A stretch of 64,000 bases of DNA from Rhodoblastus sp. 17X3 (GTDB lineage Bacteria > Pseudomonadota > Alphaproteobacteria > Rhizobiales > Beijerinckiaceae). This document shows, in pieces, positions 33,649 to 43,688 of this stretch. Position numbers and translations under genes: made by a program. The notes under the pieces were generated by a model. It made no database searches, had not been told where the DNA came from, and worked only from the letters and a program-made list of their open reading frames with translations. How positions within the stretch are numbered: position 1 is the stretch's first letter; the number at the start of each line of letters is the position of its first letter. The DNA is taken from assembly GCF_030056575.1 (NCBI RefSeq), contig NZ_JASHHX010000001.1, positions 62,001 to 126,000 of the forward strand, in the 5' to 3' direction.

Positions 33649-35004
33649 ATGAAGGACGATGAGGCCAATCGCTTTGGCGCGCGCGCCGCCCGCTATCTCG
33701 CCGTGGGCGCGCGGGCGGGCGGCTTCGCCGCGCGCGTCGCCGGCGGGCGGCTGTTCGGGCAAGGTGGCGAAAATGGCCGCGACGGCGACGCCGAGGCGCT
33801 GGCGCGCGCGCTTGGCGGGCTCAAGGGACCGCTGATGAAGGCGGCGCAGCTGATCTCCACCATTCCGGAAGCCTTGCCCGCCGATTACGCCGAAGCGCTC
33901 GCGGGCCTGCAAAGCCAGGCCCCGCCGATGGGCGCGGCCTTCGTCCGCCGCCGCATGAGTTCCGAGCTTGGCCCGGACTGGCGCGCGAAGTTCGCCGAAT
34001 TCGATCTCCAGCCCGCCGCCGCCGCCTCGCTGGGGCAGGTCCATCGCGCCCGCACGCTCGACGGCGCAGATGTCGCGTGCAAGCTGCAATATCCCGACAT
34101 GGCCTCGGCGGTGGAGGCCGATCTCGCCCAGCTCGACCTCGCCCTGTCGCTGCATCGCCGGCTCGACCCCGCCATCGACGCGCGCGAGGCCGCGGTGGAG
34201 ATTGCCGAGCGCCTTCGCGAGGAACTGGACTACCGCCGCGAGGCCAGACACGCCCGGCTTTACCGGCAGATGCTGGCCGGACGCGGCGATATCCGCGTTC
34301 CCGGCGTCCATGAGGCTCTTTCCACCGGCCGCCTTCTGACGCTCGACTGGCTGGAGGGCGAGCAGGTTCTCTCGCTGGCCGACGCGCCGGAAGGGGAGCG
34401 CAATGCCGTCGCGCGGGCGATTTTCGCGGCATGGTGGGAGCCTTTCGCGCGGTTCGGCGTGATCCACGGCGACCCGCATCTGGGCAATTACGCCGCCTTC
34501 CGCGAAAATGGCGTGGCGACCGGCATCAATTTGCTGGATTACGGCTGCATCCGCATTTTCCCGCCGGCTTTCGTCGGAGGCGTGGTCCAGCTTTACCGAG
34601 GTCTGCGCGAGGGGCGGGCGGAGCAGGTCGCGGAGGCCTACCGGATCTGGGGCTTCCGCAATCTCACCCATGACCTGATCGAGGCGCTGACGATCTGGGC
34701 GCGCTTCATTCTCGGACCGCTGCTCGACGACCGCCTCCGCACCATCGCCGACGGCGTGTCCGCCGGCGCCTATGGCCGGCGCGAGGCGGCTGAGGTGCAT
34801 CGCCATCTGCGTGAAAAGGGGCCTGTGCTGATCCCGCGCGAGTTCGTCTTCATGGACCGGGCGGCCATCGGCCTCGGCGGGGCCTTCCTGCACCTTTCGG
34901 CGCGGCTCAATTTCCATCGCCTGTTCGAGGAGGCCCTGGAGGATTTCGATCTTGACGCCCTCGCCGCGCGGCAAGGCGAGGCCCTTGACCGAACGGGGTT
35001 GTGA
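33649..35004 (+). CDS. ABC1/AarF (UbiB-like) atypical kinase
   Basis: The 451-residue protein belongs to the ABC1 atypical kinase family, several members of which support ubiquinone synthesis. It has the KxxQ-type motif (LMKAAQLIST), the Ala-rich nucleotide loop (AAAASLGQVHRA), the catalytic HGDPHLGNY and the metal-binding LLDYGC. The Gly-to-Ala change in KAAQ relative to the usual KxGQ is visible. No obvious membrane helices are found at the C-terminus, so it may be a soluble AarF relative rather than UbiB itself. Confidence 0.88.
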   Translation: MKDDEANRFGARAARYLAVGARAGGFAARVAGGRLFGQGGENGRDGDAEALARALGGLKGPLMKAAQLISTIPEALPADYAEALAGLQSQAPPMGAAFVRRRMSSELGPDWRAKFAEFDLQPAAAASLGQVHRARTLDGADVACKLQYPDMASAVEADLAQLDLALSLHRRLDPAIDAREAAVEIAERLREELDYRREARHARLYRQMLAGRGDIRVPGVHEALSTGRLLTLDWLEGEQVLSLADAPEGERNAVARAIFAAWWEPFARFGVIHGDPHLGNYAAFRENGVATGINLLDYGCIRIFPPAFVGGVVQLYRGLREGRAEQVAEAYRIWGFRNLTHDLIEALTIWARFILGPLLDDRLRTIADGVSAGAYGRREAAEVHRHLREKGPVLIPREFVFMDRAAIGLGGAFLHLSARLNFHRLFEEALEDFDLDALAARQGEALDRTGL

Positions 35005-35172
35005 GCCCCGGCTCCGCACGATTTGTTCTTAATTTTCGCGTCTTGTTCAGAAAGACGGGGCGAAATTGCGGCGCCTACCTTATAACAGTTGCCTTGGGCT
35101 CGCCCTTTTGGGAAAAGTAGCCTGCGAGGCCCCGAAAACGAGAACAGGGGCCCACGAAGCGAGGAGAGGAAG

Positions 35173-35334
35173 ATGGCCGCGAACCAAGTGACGACGGCGG
35201 ATGGCGCGCTCGGCCAATCCGACATGGACTATCCCGCGCATCTGGCGACCTATCGCCTGTTCACCTCATTGATAAAATGGGGGACGATCTTCGTCGCTCT
35301 CGCCGTGCTCCTGCTGGCTTTTCTAACGCTCTGA
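35173..35334 (+). CDS. aa3-type cytochrome c oxidase subunit IV
   Basis: The 53-residue protein has a short cytoplasmic N-terminus ending DMDYPAHLATYRLFTSLIKW and one transmembrane helix (GTIFVALAVLLLAFLTL), the exact pattern of the small bacterial aa3 oxidase subunit IV. GAGGAGAGGA precedes the ATG at 35173. In Rhizobiales this gene commonly lies before the transhydrogenase genes, away from the other oxidase genes, as here. Confidence 0.9.
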   Translation: MAANQVTTADGALGQSDMDYPAHLATYRLFTSLIKWGTIFVALAVLLLAFLTL

Positions 35335-35409
35335 TCCCAAGACACATGCGCGCCGAAGGCGCGCCGGACCTTTCAAGACCCGCTCCCTGCGGGCCATGTG
35401 GAGTCATTC

Positions 35410-36546
35410 ATGCGCATTGCCGTTCCCGCCGAAACCGACGCCAATGAAGCGCGCGTCGCGGCGACGCCCGAAACCGTCAAGAAGCTCGTCGGCCTGGGGG
35501 CCGATGTCGTCGTTCAGGCTGGCGCCGGCACGTGGTCCGGCATCACCGACGCCGAATTCGTGAAGGCCGGCGCCGCGATCGCCGCCGACGTGGCCGCGAC
35601 CGTCGCGGGCGCCGATGTCGTTCTCGCGGTCCGTCGCCCGACCCCGGCCTCCCTCGCCGGCGTCGCTCAAGGCGCGGCGGTTCTGGCCATCATGGACCCC
35701 TATGGCCAGCATGAGGCGCTGGAAGGCCTCGCCCAGGCCCATGTCCAGGCATTCGCCATGGAGCTGATGCCGCGCATCACCCGCGCGCAGGTGATGGACG
35801 TGCTCTCCTCGCAGGCAAATCTCGCCGGCTATCGCGCCGTCCTCGACGCAGCGGCCGAATATGGCCGCGCCATTCCGATGATGATGACCGCGGCGGGCAC
35901 CGTTCCGGCGGCGAAGATCTTCATCATGGGCGTGGGCGTCGCCGGCCTTCAGGCCATCGCCACGGCGCGCCGCCTCGGCGGCGTCGTCACCGCGACCGAC
36001 GTGCGCCCTGCCACCAAGGAACAGGTGGAGTCGCTGGGCGCGAAATTCCTCGCCGTCGAGGACGAGGAATTCAAGCAGGCGCAGACGTCCGGCGGCTACG
36101 CCAAGGAAATGTCGGCCGAATATCAGGCCAAGCAGGCGGCGCTCACCGCGGCCCACATTGCCAAGCAGGACATCGTCATCACCACGGCGCTCATTCCCGG
36201 CCGCCCGGCTCCGAAGCTTATTTCGGCCGCCATGGTCGAGTCCATGCGGCCGGGCTCGGTCATTGTCGATCTCGCGGTCGAGCGCGGCGGCAATTGCGAG
36301 CTGGCGCGTCCGGGCGAGGTCGTTGTCACCGACAACCACGTCAAGATCGTAGGCCATCTCAACGTCGCGGGCCGTCTCGCGGCCACCGCCTCGCAGCTTT
36401 ACGCCAAGAACCTGTTCGCCTTCCTCGAAACCATGATCGACAAGGAGAGCAAGACTCTCAAGGTCGACGGCGAGGACGAGCTGGTCAAGGCGACGCGGCT
36501 CACCAGCGGCGGCGCGATCGTCCATCCCGGTTTCGCGGCGGCCTGA
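35410..36546 (+). CDS. pntAA: NAD(P) transhydrogenase subunit alpha part 1
   Basis: The 378-residue protein is the NAD(H)-binding domain I of the proton-translocating transhydrogenase, which makes NADPH from NADH using the proton gradient. It begins MRIAVPAETDANEARVAATP and contains GVGVAGLQAIATARRLG and the mobile-loop region. I chose ATG 35410, with GTGGAG eight bases upstream. As usual in alphaproteobacteria, the alpha subunit is split into two genes. Two small hairpins lie in the gap before pntAB. Confidence 0.96.
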   Translation: MRIAVPAETDANEARVAATPETVKKLVGLGADVVVQAGAGTWSGITDAEFVKAGAAIAADVAATVAGADVVLAVRRPTPASLAGVAQGAAVLAIMDPYGQHEALEGLAQAHVQAFAMELMPRITRAQVMDVLSSQANLAGYRAVLDAAAEYGRAIPMMMTAAGTVPAAKIFIMGVGVAGLQAIATARRLGGVVTATDVRPATKEQVESLGAKFLAVEDEEFKQAQTSGGYAKEMSAEYQAKQAALTAAHIAKQDIVITTALIPGRPAPKLISAAMVESMRPGSVIVDLAVERGGNCELARPGEVVVTDNHVKIVGHLNVAGRLAATASQLYAKNLFAFLETMIDKESKTLKVDGEDELVKATRLTSGGAIVHPGFAAA

Positions 36547-36569
36547 CGCCGCCCTCACGACCCCACAGA

Positions 36570-36604
36570 GCGGCCTGAGGCCGCGTTACCGACCGGAAAC
36601 GGTC
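36570..36604 (+). promoter_or_regulatory. Two tandem hairpins between pntAA and pntAB
   Basis: GCGGCC-TGA-GGCCGC (36570-36584) and GACCG-GAAA-CGGTC (36591-36604), the second with a GNRA-type tetraloop, lie in the 96-base gap. No T-run follows, so they are not terminators. They may stabilise or process the polycistronic mRNA. Confidence 0.5.
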
Positions 36605-36642
36605 ACAACTCATTTTGAAAGCCCGAGAGAGGGGCGAATCCC

Positions 36643-37089
36643 ATGGCAACTGACGCACAAACGCTCGTCGACGCCGCCCGGAGCGCGGCGCAGAACGCCC
36701 GCGCCGCCGCGGACGCCGCGCAAGGTTACGCCGATCAGGTTGCGGACGCCGCAGGCGCCGCGGCCCACGCCGCAAGCGGCGGCGCGATCGATCCCTTCAT
36801 CTTCCGCCTCGCGATCTTCGTGCTCGCGATCTTCGTCGGCTATTACGTCGTGTGGTCGGTGACCCCGGCGCTGCATACGCCGCTGATGTCGGTGACCAAC
36901 GCCATTTCCTCGGTCATCGTCGTCGGCGCGCTGCTGTCGGTCGGCGTCGATGCGGCGGGAACGACGGATAGCGGCCCGGCCTGGGCGCATATCTTCGGCT
37001 TTATCGCGCTGATCCTCGCGTCGGTGAACATCTTCGGCGGCTTCCTCGTCACCGAGCGCATGCTCGCCATGTACAAGAAGAAGGGCTGA
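36643..37089 (+). CDS. pntAB: NAD(P) transhydrogenase subunit alpha part 2
   Basis: The 148-residue membrane subunit supplies the alpha-chain helices of the proton channel. After an Ala-rich N-terminal extension (residues 1-48), there are hydrophobic segments [37 protein letters not shown] and [20 protein letters not shown], and the terminal MYKKKG, all typical of PntAB. Five bases separate it from pntB. Confidence 0.95.
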   Translation: MATDAQTLVDAARSAAQNARAAADAAQGYADQVADAAGAAAHAASGGAIDPFIFRLAIFVLAIFVGYYVVWSVTPALHTPLMSVTNAISSVIVVGALLSVGVDAAGTTDSGPAWAHIFGFIALILASVNIFGGFLVTERMLAMYKKKG

Positions 37090-37094
37090 GGTCC

Positions 37095-38498
37095 ATGAAC
37101 GTCAATCTCGCGGCCCTTCTTTATCTCGTCTCGGGCGTCCTGTTCGTCTTCGCCTTGCGCGGCCTGTCGCATCCGACGACCTCGCGCCAGGGCAATCGCA
37201 ACGGCATGATCGGCATGGCCATCGCCGTTGTCACCACTTTGGCCCTGCGTCCGCCGTCCAGCGTGTCCGGCTGGCTGCTGGTGGTCTTCGGCCTGCTGAT
37301 CGGCGGCGGCTTCGGCGCGGTGCTCGCCCGCCGCATCGAAATGACCAAGATGCCGCAGCTGGTGGCCTTCTTCCACTCGCTCGTCGGCCTCGCTGCCGTG
37401 CTGGTGGCGGCGGGCGCGCTGTTCGCCCCGCAGGCCTTCGGCATCGGCGTTCCCGGCGACATCCACCGCGCCAGCCTGATCGAAATGTCGCTCGGCGCGG
37501 CCATCGGCGCGATCACCTTCACCGGTTCGATCATCGCCTTCCTGAAGCTCGACGGCCGCATGTCGGGCAAGCCGATCATGCTGCCGCAGCGCCATGCCAT
37601 CAATCTCGCGCTCGGCGTCGCGCTGGTGCTGCTCATCGCAGCCTTCTTCGGCACGGGCGGCCAGTTCCTGTTCCTGCTGATCGTGCTGGTTTCGCTGGGG
37701 CTTGGCGTGCTGCTCATCATCCCGATCGGCGGCGCGGACATGCCGGTCGTGGTGTCGATGCTCAACTCCTATTCGGGTTGGGCCGCCGCGGGCATCGGCT
37801 TTACGCTGGGCAATCTGGCGCTGATCATCACCGGCGCGCTGGTCGGCTCCTCGGGCGCGATCCTGTCCTATATCATGTGCAAGGGCATGAACCGCTCCTT
37901 CATCTCCGTGATCCTCGGCGGCTTCGGCGGCGAGGACGCGGCGGCTGGCGGCGGCGAGAAGGAGACCCGTCCGGTCAAGCAGGGCTCGGCTGACGACGCC
38001 GCCTATATCATGCAGAATTCGTCCAAGATCATCATCGTGCCCGGCTATGGCATGGCGGTGGCGCAGGCTCAGCACGCCCTGCGCGAAATGGCCGATCTGC
38101 TCAAGGAGGAAGGCGTCGAGGTCAAATACGCCATCCACCCCGTGGCGGGCCGCATGCCCGGACACATGAACGTTCTGCTGGCGGAAGCCAATGTCCCCTA
38201 TGACGAGGTTTTCGAACTGGAGGACATTAATTCCGAATTCTCGCAGGCGGATGTGGCCTTCGTGATCGGCGCCAATGACGTCACGAATCCGGCGGCCAAG
38301 ACCGACAAGACCTCGGCGATCTACGGCATGCCGATCCTCGATGTCGAAAAGGCCAAGACCGTCATGTTCATCAAGCGCGGTATGAGCTCGGGCTATGCCG
38401 GCGTCGAGAACGAATTGTTCTTCAAGGACAATACGATGATGCTGTTCGGCGACGCCAAGAAGGTGGTCGAGAGCATCATCAAGGCCATGGCCCACTAA
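37095..38498 (+). CDS. pntB: NAD(P) transhydrogenase subunit beta
   Basis: The 467-residue protein contains the membrane helices of domain II (residues 1-270) and the NADP(H)-binding domain III (about 290-467) with VPGYGMAVAQAQHA, HPVAGRMPGHMNVLLAEA, IGANDVTNPAA and KRGMSSGYAGVENELF. All are conserved for NADP binding. Length is standard. It completes the pntAA-pntAB-pntB operon and is followed by an intrinsic terminator. Confidence 0.97.
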   Translation: MNVNLAALLYLVSGVLFVFALRGLSHPTTSRQGNRNGMIGMAIAVVTTLALRPPSSVSGWLLVVFGLLIGGGFGAVLARRIEMTKMPQLVAFFHSLVGLAAVLVAAGALFAPQAFGIGVPGDIHRASLIEMSLGAAIGAITFTGSIIAFLKLDGRMSGKPIMLPQRHAINLALGVALVLLIAAFFGTGGQFLFLLIVLVSLGLGVLLIIPIGGADMPVVVSMLNSYSGWAAAGIGFTLGNLALIITGALVGSSGAILSYIMCKGMNRSFISVILGGFGGEDAAAGGGEKETRPVKQGSADDAAYIMQNSSKIIIVPGYGMAVAQAQHALREMADLLKEEGVEVKYAIHPVAGRMPGHMNVLLAEANVPYDEVFELEDINSEFSQADVAFVIGANDVTNPAAKTDKTSAIYGMPILDVEKAKTVMFIKRGMSSGYAGVENELFFKDNTMMLFGDAKKVVESIIKAMAH

Positions 38499-38523
38499 TC
38501 GCGCTTTTCCTGAAAGCGCAGGG

Positions 38524-38560
38524 GCGCAAGCCGGGACAGCCGGCTTGCGCCTTTTTGTTT
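38524..38560 (+). terminator. Intrinsic terminator after pntB
   Basis: An 11-bp perfect stem GCGCAAGCCGG/CCGGCTTGCGC (38524-38534 and 38540-38550) with a five-base loop is followed by CTTTTTGTTT. It ends the transhydrogenase operon. The 233 bases between here and ileS contain no gene that I can support. Confidence 0.92.
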
Positions 38561-38793
38561 GCGCCAAAGGATCGCGGGGCAGAGAATTTTGGGCCGGCGC
38601 CCTTTATTCGCGGGCGCAGTTCTTGCTACAAGGCGCCATGTCGTTCCGCGCCCGTTTCCTCTCCCGGCGAATTATCGGCCCGGCCCGCGGCTGAGCTTCT
38701 GCGCTCGCCAGCGCGCCGGGATGTTCCGCATGATGACCATGCGTCCGCGCCGATTCCGGGCTTCGCCGCCCATCGCTTGAGAGTTTTCCCCAA

Positions 38794-41700
38794 ATGTCCG
38801 ACGCCCCCAAGGCAGACGCCCCAAATCCCGACTCGCCCAAGTCCGAAAAGACAGGTCCCGATTATTCCGCCACGCTCTACCTGCCGCGCACCGATTTTCC
38901 GATGCGCGCCGGCCTGCCGAAAAAGGAGCCGGAGCTGCTGGCCCATTGGGAGCAGATCGGCCTGACCGAGCAGATGCGGAAGGAAAACGCCGGCAAGCCG
39001 AAATTCGTGCTGCATGACGGCCCGCCCTACGCCAATGGCAATATCCATATCGGCCATGCGCTCAACAAGATCCTGAAGGACATCGTCACGCGCTCGCAGC
39101 GCATGAGCGGCAAGGACGCCAATTACGTGCCGGGCTGGGACTGCCACGGCCTGCCGATCGAGTGGAAGATCGAGGAGCAATATCGCGCCAGGGGCCGCAA
39201 CAAGGACGACGTCCCGGTGGTGGAGTTTCGCCGCGAATGCCGCGCCTTCGCCGAAAGCTGGCTCGACGTGCAGCGCGAAGAGTTCAAGCGGCTCGGAATC
39301 GCCGGCGACTGGTCTGGCCGCTACGCCACCATGGATTATGCGGCGGAGAGCATCATCGCCCGCGAAATCCTGAAATTCGCCGCCAATGGCCTGCTCTATC
39401 GCGGCTCCAAGCCGGTGATGTGGTCGGTGGTGGAAAAGACCGCGCTGGCGGAAGCCGAAGTCGAATATGAGGACCATACCTCGGACTGGGTCTTTGTCGC
39501 ATTTCCGGTGCGCGGACAGGACGCCCGCCTCGTGATCTGGACCACCACCCCCTGGACCCTGCCGGGCAATCGCGCCATCTCCTTCTCGCACCGGATCGCC
39601 TATGGCCTCTATCGCGTGACGTTGGCGCCCGAGGGCAATTGGGCCAAGGTCGGCGATCACTACGTCCTGGCCGACAAGTTGGCCGAAGGCGTGATGCAAT
39701 CCGCCAAGGTCGAGGCTTTCGAGCGCGTCCGCGACGTTCCAGCCGCCGAGCTGGCGGCGATGACCTGCGCCCATCCGCTCGCGGCGCTCGGCTATGATTT
39801 CGACGTACCCCTGCTCGACGGCGACCATGTCACCGACGACGCCGGCGCGGGCTTCGTCCATACCGCGCCGGGCCACGGCCGCGAGGATTTCGACATCTGG
39901 ATGGCGTCCAGCCGCCTGCTGTTGGAGCGCGGCATCGATGGCCGCATTCCCTATACGGTCGACGCCGACGGCTTTTATACCGACGAAGTCCCCGGCTTCC
40001 CCGGCGCCCGCGTCATTGACGACAAGGGAAACAAGGGCGACGCAAATGAGCGGGTCATCAAGGCCTTGGTCGAGGTCGGCGCCCTGCTGGCGCGCGGTCG
40101 CCTGAAGCACCAATATCCGCATAGCTGGCGCTCGAAAAAGCCGGTGATCTTCCGCAATACGCCGCAATGGTTCATTGCGATGGACAAGCCTTTCGCCGTC
40201 GCGCTCGACGCGGTCGCCGCGAAGGGATTGGGCGCCGGCTCCAACGGCCCGACCCTGCGCGCCATCGCGCTCGAAGAAATCGCGCGCACCAAGTGGGTGC
40301 CGGCGGCGGGCGAGAACCGCATCACCGGCATGATCGCTAACCGCCCCGACTGGGTGGTGTCGCGCCAGCGCGCCTGGGGCGTGCCGATCGCGGTTTTCGT
40401 GAAGAAAGGCGGGCACGACATTCTGGTGGATGACAAGGTCAACGCCCGGATCGTTGCGGCTTTCGCGGAGGAGGGCGCCGACGCCTGGTACAATGAAGGC
40501 GCCGCCGAGCGCTTCCTGGCCCCCGAACACGATCCGAACGACTATGACAAGATCGACGACGTTCTCGACGTCTGGTTCGATTCGGGCTCGACCCACGCCT
40601 TCACGCTGGAAGACCCCGTCCATTTCCCGACTCTGGCTGGCGTCAGCCGCCGCCATGACGGCGGACCGGATGAGGTGATGTATCTCGAAGGCTCGGACCA
40701 GCATCGCGGCTGGTTCCATTCGTCGCTGCTGGAAAGCTGCGGCACGCGCGGCCGCGCGCCCTATGATACCGTGCTGACCCACGGCTTCGTGCTGGACGAG
40801 AAGGGCCGCAAGATGTCGAAATCGCTCGGCAATGTCGTGGCGCCCCAGACCGTCATCAAGGATTCCGGAGCCGACATCCTGCGCTTGTGGGTCGCGGCCT
40901 CCGACTATTCCGACGACCTCCGCATCGGCAAGGAAATCCTCTCCACCTTCTCCGAGACCTATCGCAAGCTGCGCAACACGATCCGCTGGATGCTCGGCGC
41001 GTTGGCGCATTTCGATCCGTCTGAAGCGGTGGCGCGCGAGGACATGCCGGAGCTGGAGCGCTACATCCTGCACCGGCTGGCCGAAATCGACGCGCAGGTC
41101 GCGGAAGCCTATGCGGCTTTCGATTACAAAAAGGTGGTTTCGCTGCTCTCGGCCTTCATGACCGGCGACCTTTCGGCCTTTTATTTCGATATCCGCAAGG
41201 ACGGCCTCTATTGCGATCCGCCGTCGAGCGTGGCGCGCAAGGCGGCGCTGACGACCATCGACATCCTGTGCGACGCGCTGCTGAAATGGCTGGCGCCGAT
41301 CCTCTGCTTCACCGCCGAGGAATCCTGGCTCGCCTTCCGGCCGGGCGCTGCGCCCTCCGTTCATCTGACGGCCTTTCCGTCGGGGCTGGCCACCTGGCGC
41401 GACGAGCCTCTCGCCGCGAAATGGCGCGCCATCCGCCGCATCCGCGCGGTGGTCACCGGCGCGCTGGAAATCGAGCGCGCGCAGAAGAACATTGGCGCGT
41501 CGCTCGAAGCCGATCCGCAGGTCTTCATCACCGATTCCGCCTTGCGCGATGCGCTCGACGGCGTCGATTTCGCCGAAATCTGCATCACTTCGGCCATCGA
41601 GATCGTCGCTGAGGCCCCGCGGGAAGGCGCCTTCACATTGCCGGAGGCGCCGGGCGTCGGCGTGGTCAGCCGCCGCGCCCAAGGCCGGAAATGCGCGCGT

Positions 41701-41808
41701 TCCTGGCGCATTTCGGAGCTGGTCGGTTCGGACCCGGAATTTCCGGACGTGACCCCGCGCGACGCGCAGGCCCTGCGCGAATTGCGGGATCTGGGCCTCT
41801 GGCCGTGA
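38794..41808 (+). CDS. ileS: Isoleucine--tRNA ligase
   Basis: The 1004-residue class I synthetase charges tRNA-Ile. The HIGH motif is in [11 protein letters not shown] and KMSKS in [10 protein letters not shown]; the CP1 editing domain lies between, with [11 protein letters not shown], and the C-terminal anticodon domain follows. It lacks an obvious C-terminal zinc finger, common in alphaproteobacteria. The final codons overlap the lspA start (GTGA), so the two genes are translationally coupled. Confidence 0.97.
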   Translation: MSDAPKADAPNPDSPKSEKTGPDYSATLYLPRTDFPMRAGLPKKEPELLAHWEQIGLTEQMRKENAGKPKFVLHDGPPYANGNIHIGHALNKILKDIVTRSQRMSGKDANYVPGWDCHGLPIEWKIEEQYRARGRNKDDVPVVEFRRECRAFAESWLDVQREEFKRLGIAGDWSGRYATMDYAAESIIAREILKFAANGLLYRGSKPVMWSVVEKTALAEAEVEYEDHTSDWVFVAFPVRGQDARLVIWTTTPWTLPGNRAISFSHRIAYGLYRVTLAPEGNWAKVGDHYVLADKLAEGVMQSAKVEAFERVRDVPAAELAAMTCAHPLAALGYDFDVPLLDGDHVTDDAGAGFVHTAPGHGREDFDIWMASSRLLLERGIDGRIPYTVDADGFYTDEVPGFPGARVIDDKGNKGDANERVIKALVEVGALLARGRLKHQYPHSWRSKKPVIFRNTPQWFIAMDKPFAVALDAVAAKGLGAGSNGPTLRAIALEEIARTKWVPAAGENRITGMIANRPDWVVSRQRAWGVPIAVFVKKGGHDILVDDKVNARIVAAFAEEGADAWYNEGAAERFLAPEHDPNDYDKIDDVLDVWFDSGSTHAFTLEDPVHFPTLAGVSRRHDGGPDEVMYLEGSDQHRGWFHSSLLESCGTRGRAPYDTVLTHGFVLDEKGRKMSKSLGNVVAPQTVIKDSGADILRLWVAASDYSDDLRIGKEILSTFSETYRKLRNTIRWMLGALAHFDPSEAVAREDMPELERYILHRLAEIDAQVAEAYAAFDYKKVVSLLSAFMTGDLSAFYFDIRKDGLYCDPPSSVARKAALTTIDILCDALLKWLAPILCFTAEESWLAFRPGAAPSVHLTAFPSGLATWRDEPLAAKWRAIRRIRAVVTGALEIERAQKNIGASLEADPQVFITDSALRDALDGVDFAEICITSAIEIVAEAPREGAFTLPEAPGVGVVSRRAQGRKCARSWRISELVGSDPEFPDVTPRDAQALRELRDLGLWP

Positions 41809-42314
41809 GCTTTTCGGGTCCCGAGCCGCGTCGCCGTCTGATCGGCTTCGCCGTGGCGGCGGCGGTCCTTGTCGCGGATCAGGTCAGTAAATCCTGGGCG
41901 ATCGGCCTGCTCGACGGGCCGGACCGCCCGACCATCGCCTTGACGCCCTTTCTCGCACTCGTCATGAGCTGGAATCGCGGCATCGCCTATACGCTGCTGC
42001 GCTCGGACGGCAATTTCGGCCGTTTCGCCCTGGCGGGGCTGGCTCTCGCGGCGGTGGGCCTGCTGTCATACTGGCTATGGCGCGCGCGGGGGCTTGCCGC
42101 CACGCTCGGCTTCGGCTGCCTGATCGGCGGCGCGCTCGGCAACGCTAGCGACCGGCTGGCGCATGGCGCGGTGGCGGACTTTCTTTATTTCCACACGCCC
42201 TTTTCGTTGGGGCCTTTGTCGAACTATGTTTTCAATCTGGCCGACGCCGCCATATTTGTCGGCGTCGTCCTGCTGGTGTATGACGCGTTTACGAGCCGGG
42301 AAGACAAGGCCTGA
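41805..42314 (+). CDS. lspA: Lipoprotein signal peptidase (signal peptidase II)
   Basis: The 169-residue four-helix membrane protease removes lipoprotein signal peptides. The catalytic Asp pair is in [15 protein letters not shown] and FNLADAAIF, with SWNRGIAY also conserved. GTG at 41805 overlaps the ileS stop by four bases; the preceding in-frame ATG at 41691 lies deep inside ileS. The ileS-lspA pair is a conserved operon. Confidence 0.95.
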   Translation: MSFSGPEPRRRLIGFAVAAAVLVADQVSKSWAIGLLDGPDRPTIALTPFLALVMSWNRGIAYTLLRSDGNFGRFALAGLALAAVGLLSYWLWRARGLAATLGFGCLIGGALGNASDRLAHGAVADFLYFHTPFSLGPLSNYVFNLADAAIFVGVVLLVYDAFTSREDKA

Positions 42315-42388
42315 TGGGCCATTTTCCCGAGATCGCCGCGAAGCCCGGTTCGCCGGACGACAGGATTGCGGCCAGGAAGGTTTTCGGG

Positions 42389-42799
42389 ATGATCATGATG
42401 CGGTTGAAGCCATTTTTGAGCGCCAAATCGGCGCCGCGCCTTGCTGCGTGCCTGCTGGTCGCCTGCGGCATGGCTGTCCCTGCGCTGGCGCAGGAGCCCG
42501 CGCCGCAGCCGGCGACGGCTTTTGGGGCGCAGATGCCGCGACAGTTCTTTTTCAACAAATTGACCAATCCCGCTCCTCAGCCCGCGCCACAGGGCTCCGG
42601 CGGCGCGGCAGGCGGCCAGGCAGGCGGCGGCTCGGCCACGGCTCAGGCCGCCGAGGAAGAGGGCAACGGCCCGTTCCCGAAGCGTTATTTGCTGAACCGC
42701 ATGTTCAGCTCGGAAACCTTTGGCGAAGACCCGGCCCCGAGCGCGGCCAGCGCCCCGCCGCCGTCCACCGCGCCGGCGCCCGCCGCGAAAACGCCTTGA
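42389..42799 (+). CDS. Secreted Pro/Ala-rich protein of unknown function, 136 aa
   Basis: I do not recognise a domain. A signal peptide (about MMRLKPFLSAKSAPRLAACL to AQEP) is followed by a Pro/Ala/Gly-rich chain, with one less repetitive block, GPFPKRYLLNRMFSSETFGE. AAGG lies eight bases before ATG 42389; an in-frame ATG at 42314 overlaps the lspA stop but would put 25 polar residues before the signal peptide. It follows lspA on the same strand, as small hypothetical genes often do in Rhizobiales. Confidence 0.6.
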   Translation: MIMMRLKPFLSAKSAPRLAACLLVACGMAVPALAQEPAPQPATAFGAQMPRQFFFNKLTNPAPQPAPQGSGGAAGGQAGGGSATAQAAEEEGNGPFPKRYLLNRMFSSETFGEDPAPSAASAPPPSTAPAPAAKTP

Positions 42800-42821
42800 A
42801 TCCGGGTTAGAGGCGATGTTT

Positions 42822-42827
42822 TATAAT
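42822..42827 (+). promoter_or_regulatory. TATAAT -10 element before the second secreted Pro-rich gene
   Basis: A perfect TATAAT lies 24 bases before the ATG at 42852, in a short AT-rich patch. A good -35 at the right spacing is not seen (TTGAAT is 20 bases upstream), so this promoter is tentative. Confidence 0.35.
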
Positions 42828-42851
42828 TAAGCGAGGGATTTCGAGGTGAGG

Positions 42852-43610
42852 ATGCCGCTGACGAACCACATGAAACACGCGAAGGCCAAGCCGCTCATTG
42901 CAGCCGGCATGTTGGTCTGCGCGTCTGTTTTGGTCGCGCCGGCCGCTCGCGCCGACGACTCGCTCTGGAGCAAGGCGATCGGTTCAATCGGCCTTGGCGG
43001 CGGCGCTCCGTCCGTTCCGGACAGCGCCCCTGCGCCAGCCGCGCCGGCGCCTCAGCAGAATGTTCAGGCGCCGCAGCCGAAACAGGACGTCACGTCCAGC
43101 AATCCGGTCCGCGCTGCTCCCCAGGAAAGCGTCAGCCAGGCGGCGCCCGCCCAGGGTCCGAACCTTCTGACCAACTGGTTTGGCTGGGGTCGCGGCGGAG
43201 ATTCCGCCGCGCAGGGAGCCTCCACACAGCAGGCGAGCGCCGTCGCCCCCACGCAAAAGGCGATTTCGCCCACCCAGGCCGTCGCGCCTCCGCCGCCTCC
43301 CCCGCCGCCGCGCGCGGCGGAGCCGAGCATGTGGGACAAGATGCTGGGGTCGGTCGTGGGCGCGGGCAACGGCTCGCCGGACACCATCAACTATAACGAG
43401 CGCCCGAAACTGGCTGTTCCCAAGGAGCGCGCCCTGCCGCCGCCGCCGCAGGTCGCCGGAGAGCCGCCGCCGACCCGCGCCGCCAATGGCGATTATCTGA
43501 TCAAGCCGCCGGAATCCTATCTCGAAAAGGTTCGCGGTCCTGACGGCGTCGCCTCGGGCCTGCGCGACAGCGACCTGCCCAAGGACAAGAAGTTCTTCGG
43601 CCTGTTCTGA
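42852..43610 (+). CDS. Secreted Pro/Ala/Gln-rich protein of unknown function, 252 aa
   Basis: The product has a signal peptide (AKPLIAAGMLVCASVLVAPA, cleaved near ARADD) and then low-complexity Pro/Ala/Gln sequence with islands such as DSLWSKAIGSIGLGG, LLTNWFGWGRGG and PSMWDKMLGSVVGAG; the DxxWxKxxGS theme occurs twice. It ends KDKKFFGLF. GAGG five bases before ATG 42852 supports that start over the GTG at 42846. Function is unknown. A terminator follows. Confidence 0.65.
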   Translation: MPLTNHMKHAKAKPLIAAGMLVCASVLVAPAARADDSLWSKAIGSIGLGGGAPSVPDSAPAPAAPAPQQNVQAPQPKQDVTSSNPVRAAPQESVSQAAPAQGPNLLTNWFGWGRGGDSAAQGASTQQASAVAPTQKAISPTQAVAPPPPPPPPRAAEPSMWDKMLGSVVGAGNGSPDTINYNERPKLAVPKERALPPPPQVAGEPPPTRAANGDYLIKPPESYLEKVRGPDGVASGLRDSDLPKDKKFFGLF

Positions 43611-43638
43611 CGCCGAACCCATCCAGCAAAAATTCAGG

Positions 43639-43666
43639 AGCCGGGGCTGTCGCTCCGGCTTTTGCG
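43639..43666 (+). terminator. Intrinsic terminator after the secreted Pro-rich gene
   Basis: AGCCGGGGC (43639-43647) pairs with GCTCCGGCT (43652-43660), with one G-U pair, around a TGTC loop and is followed by TTTGCG. It separates the lspA-linked genes from the M16 peptidase pair. Confidence 0.75.
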
Positions 43667-43688
43667 TTCTATATTGGATGGATAGGAT

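Noticed and set aside
38626-41682. A 1018-codon minus-strand open frame opposite ileS
   Set aside because: IleS is intact with HIGH and KMSKS motifs. The antisense frame is a product of high GC content.
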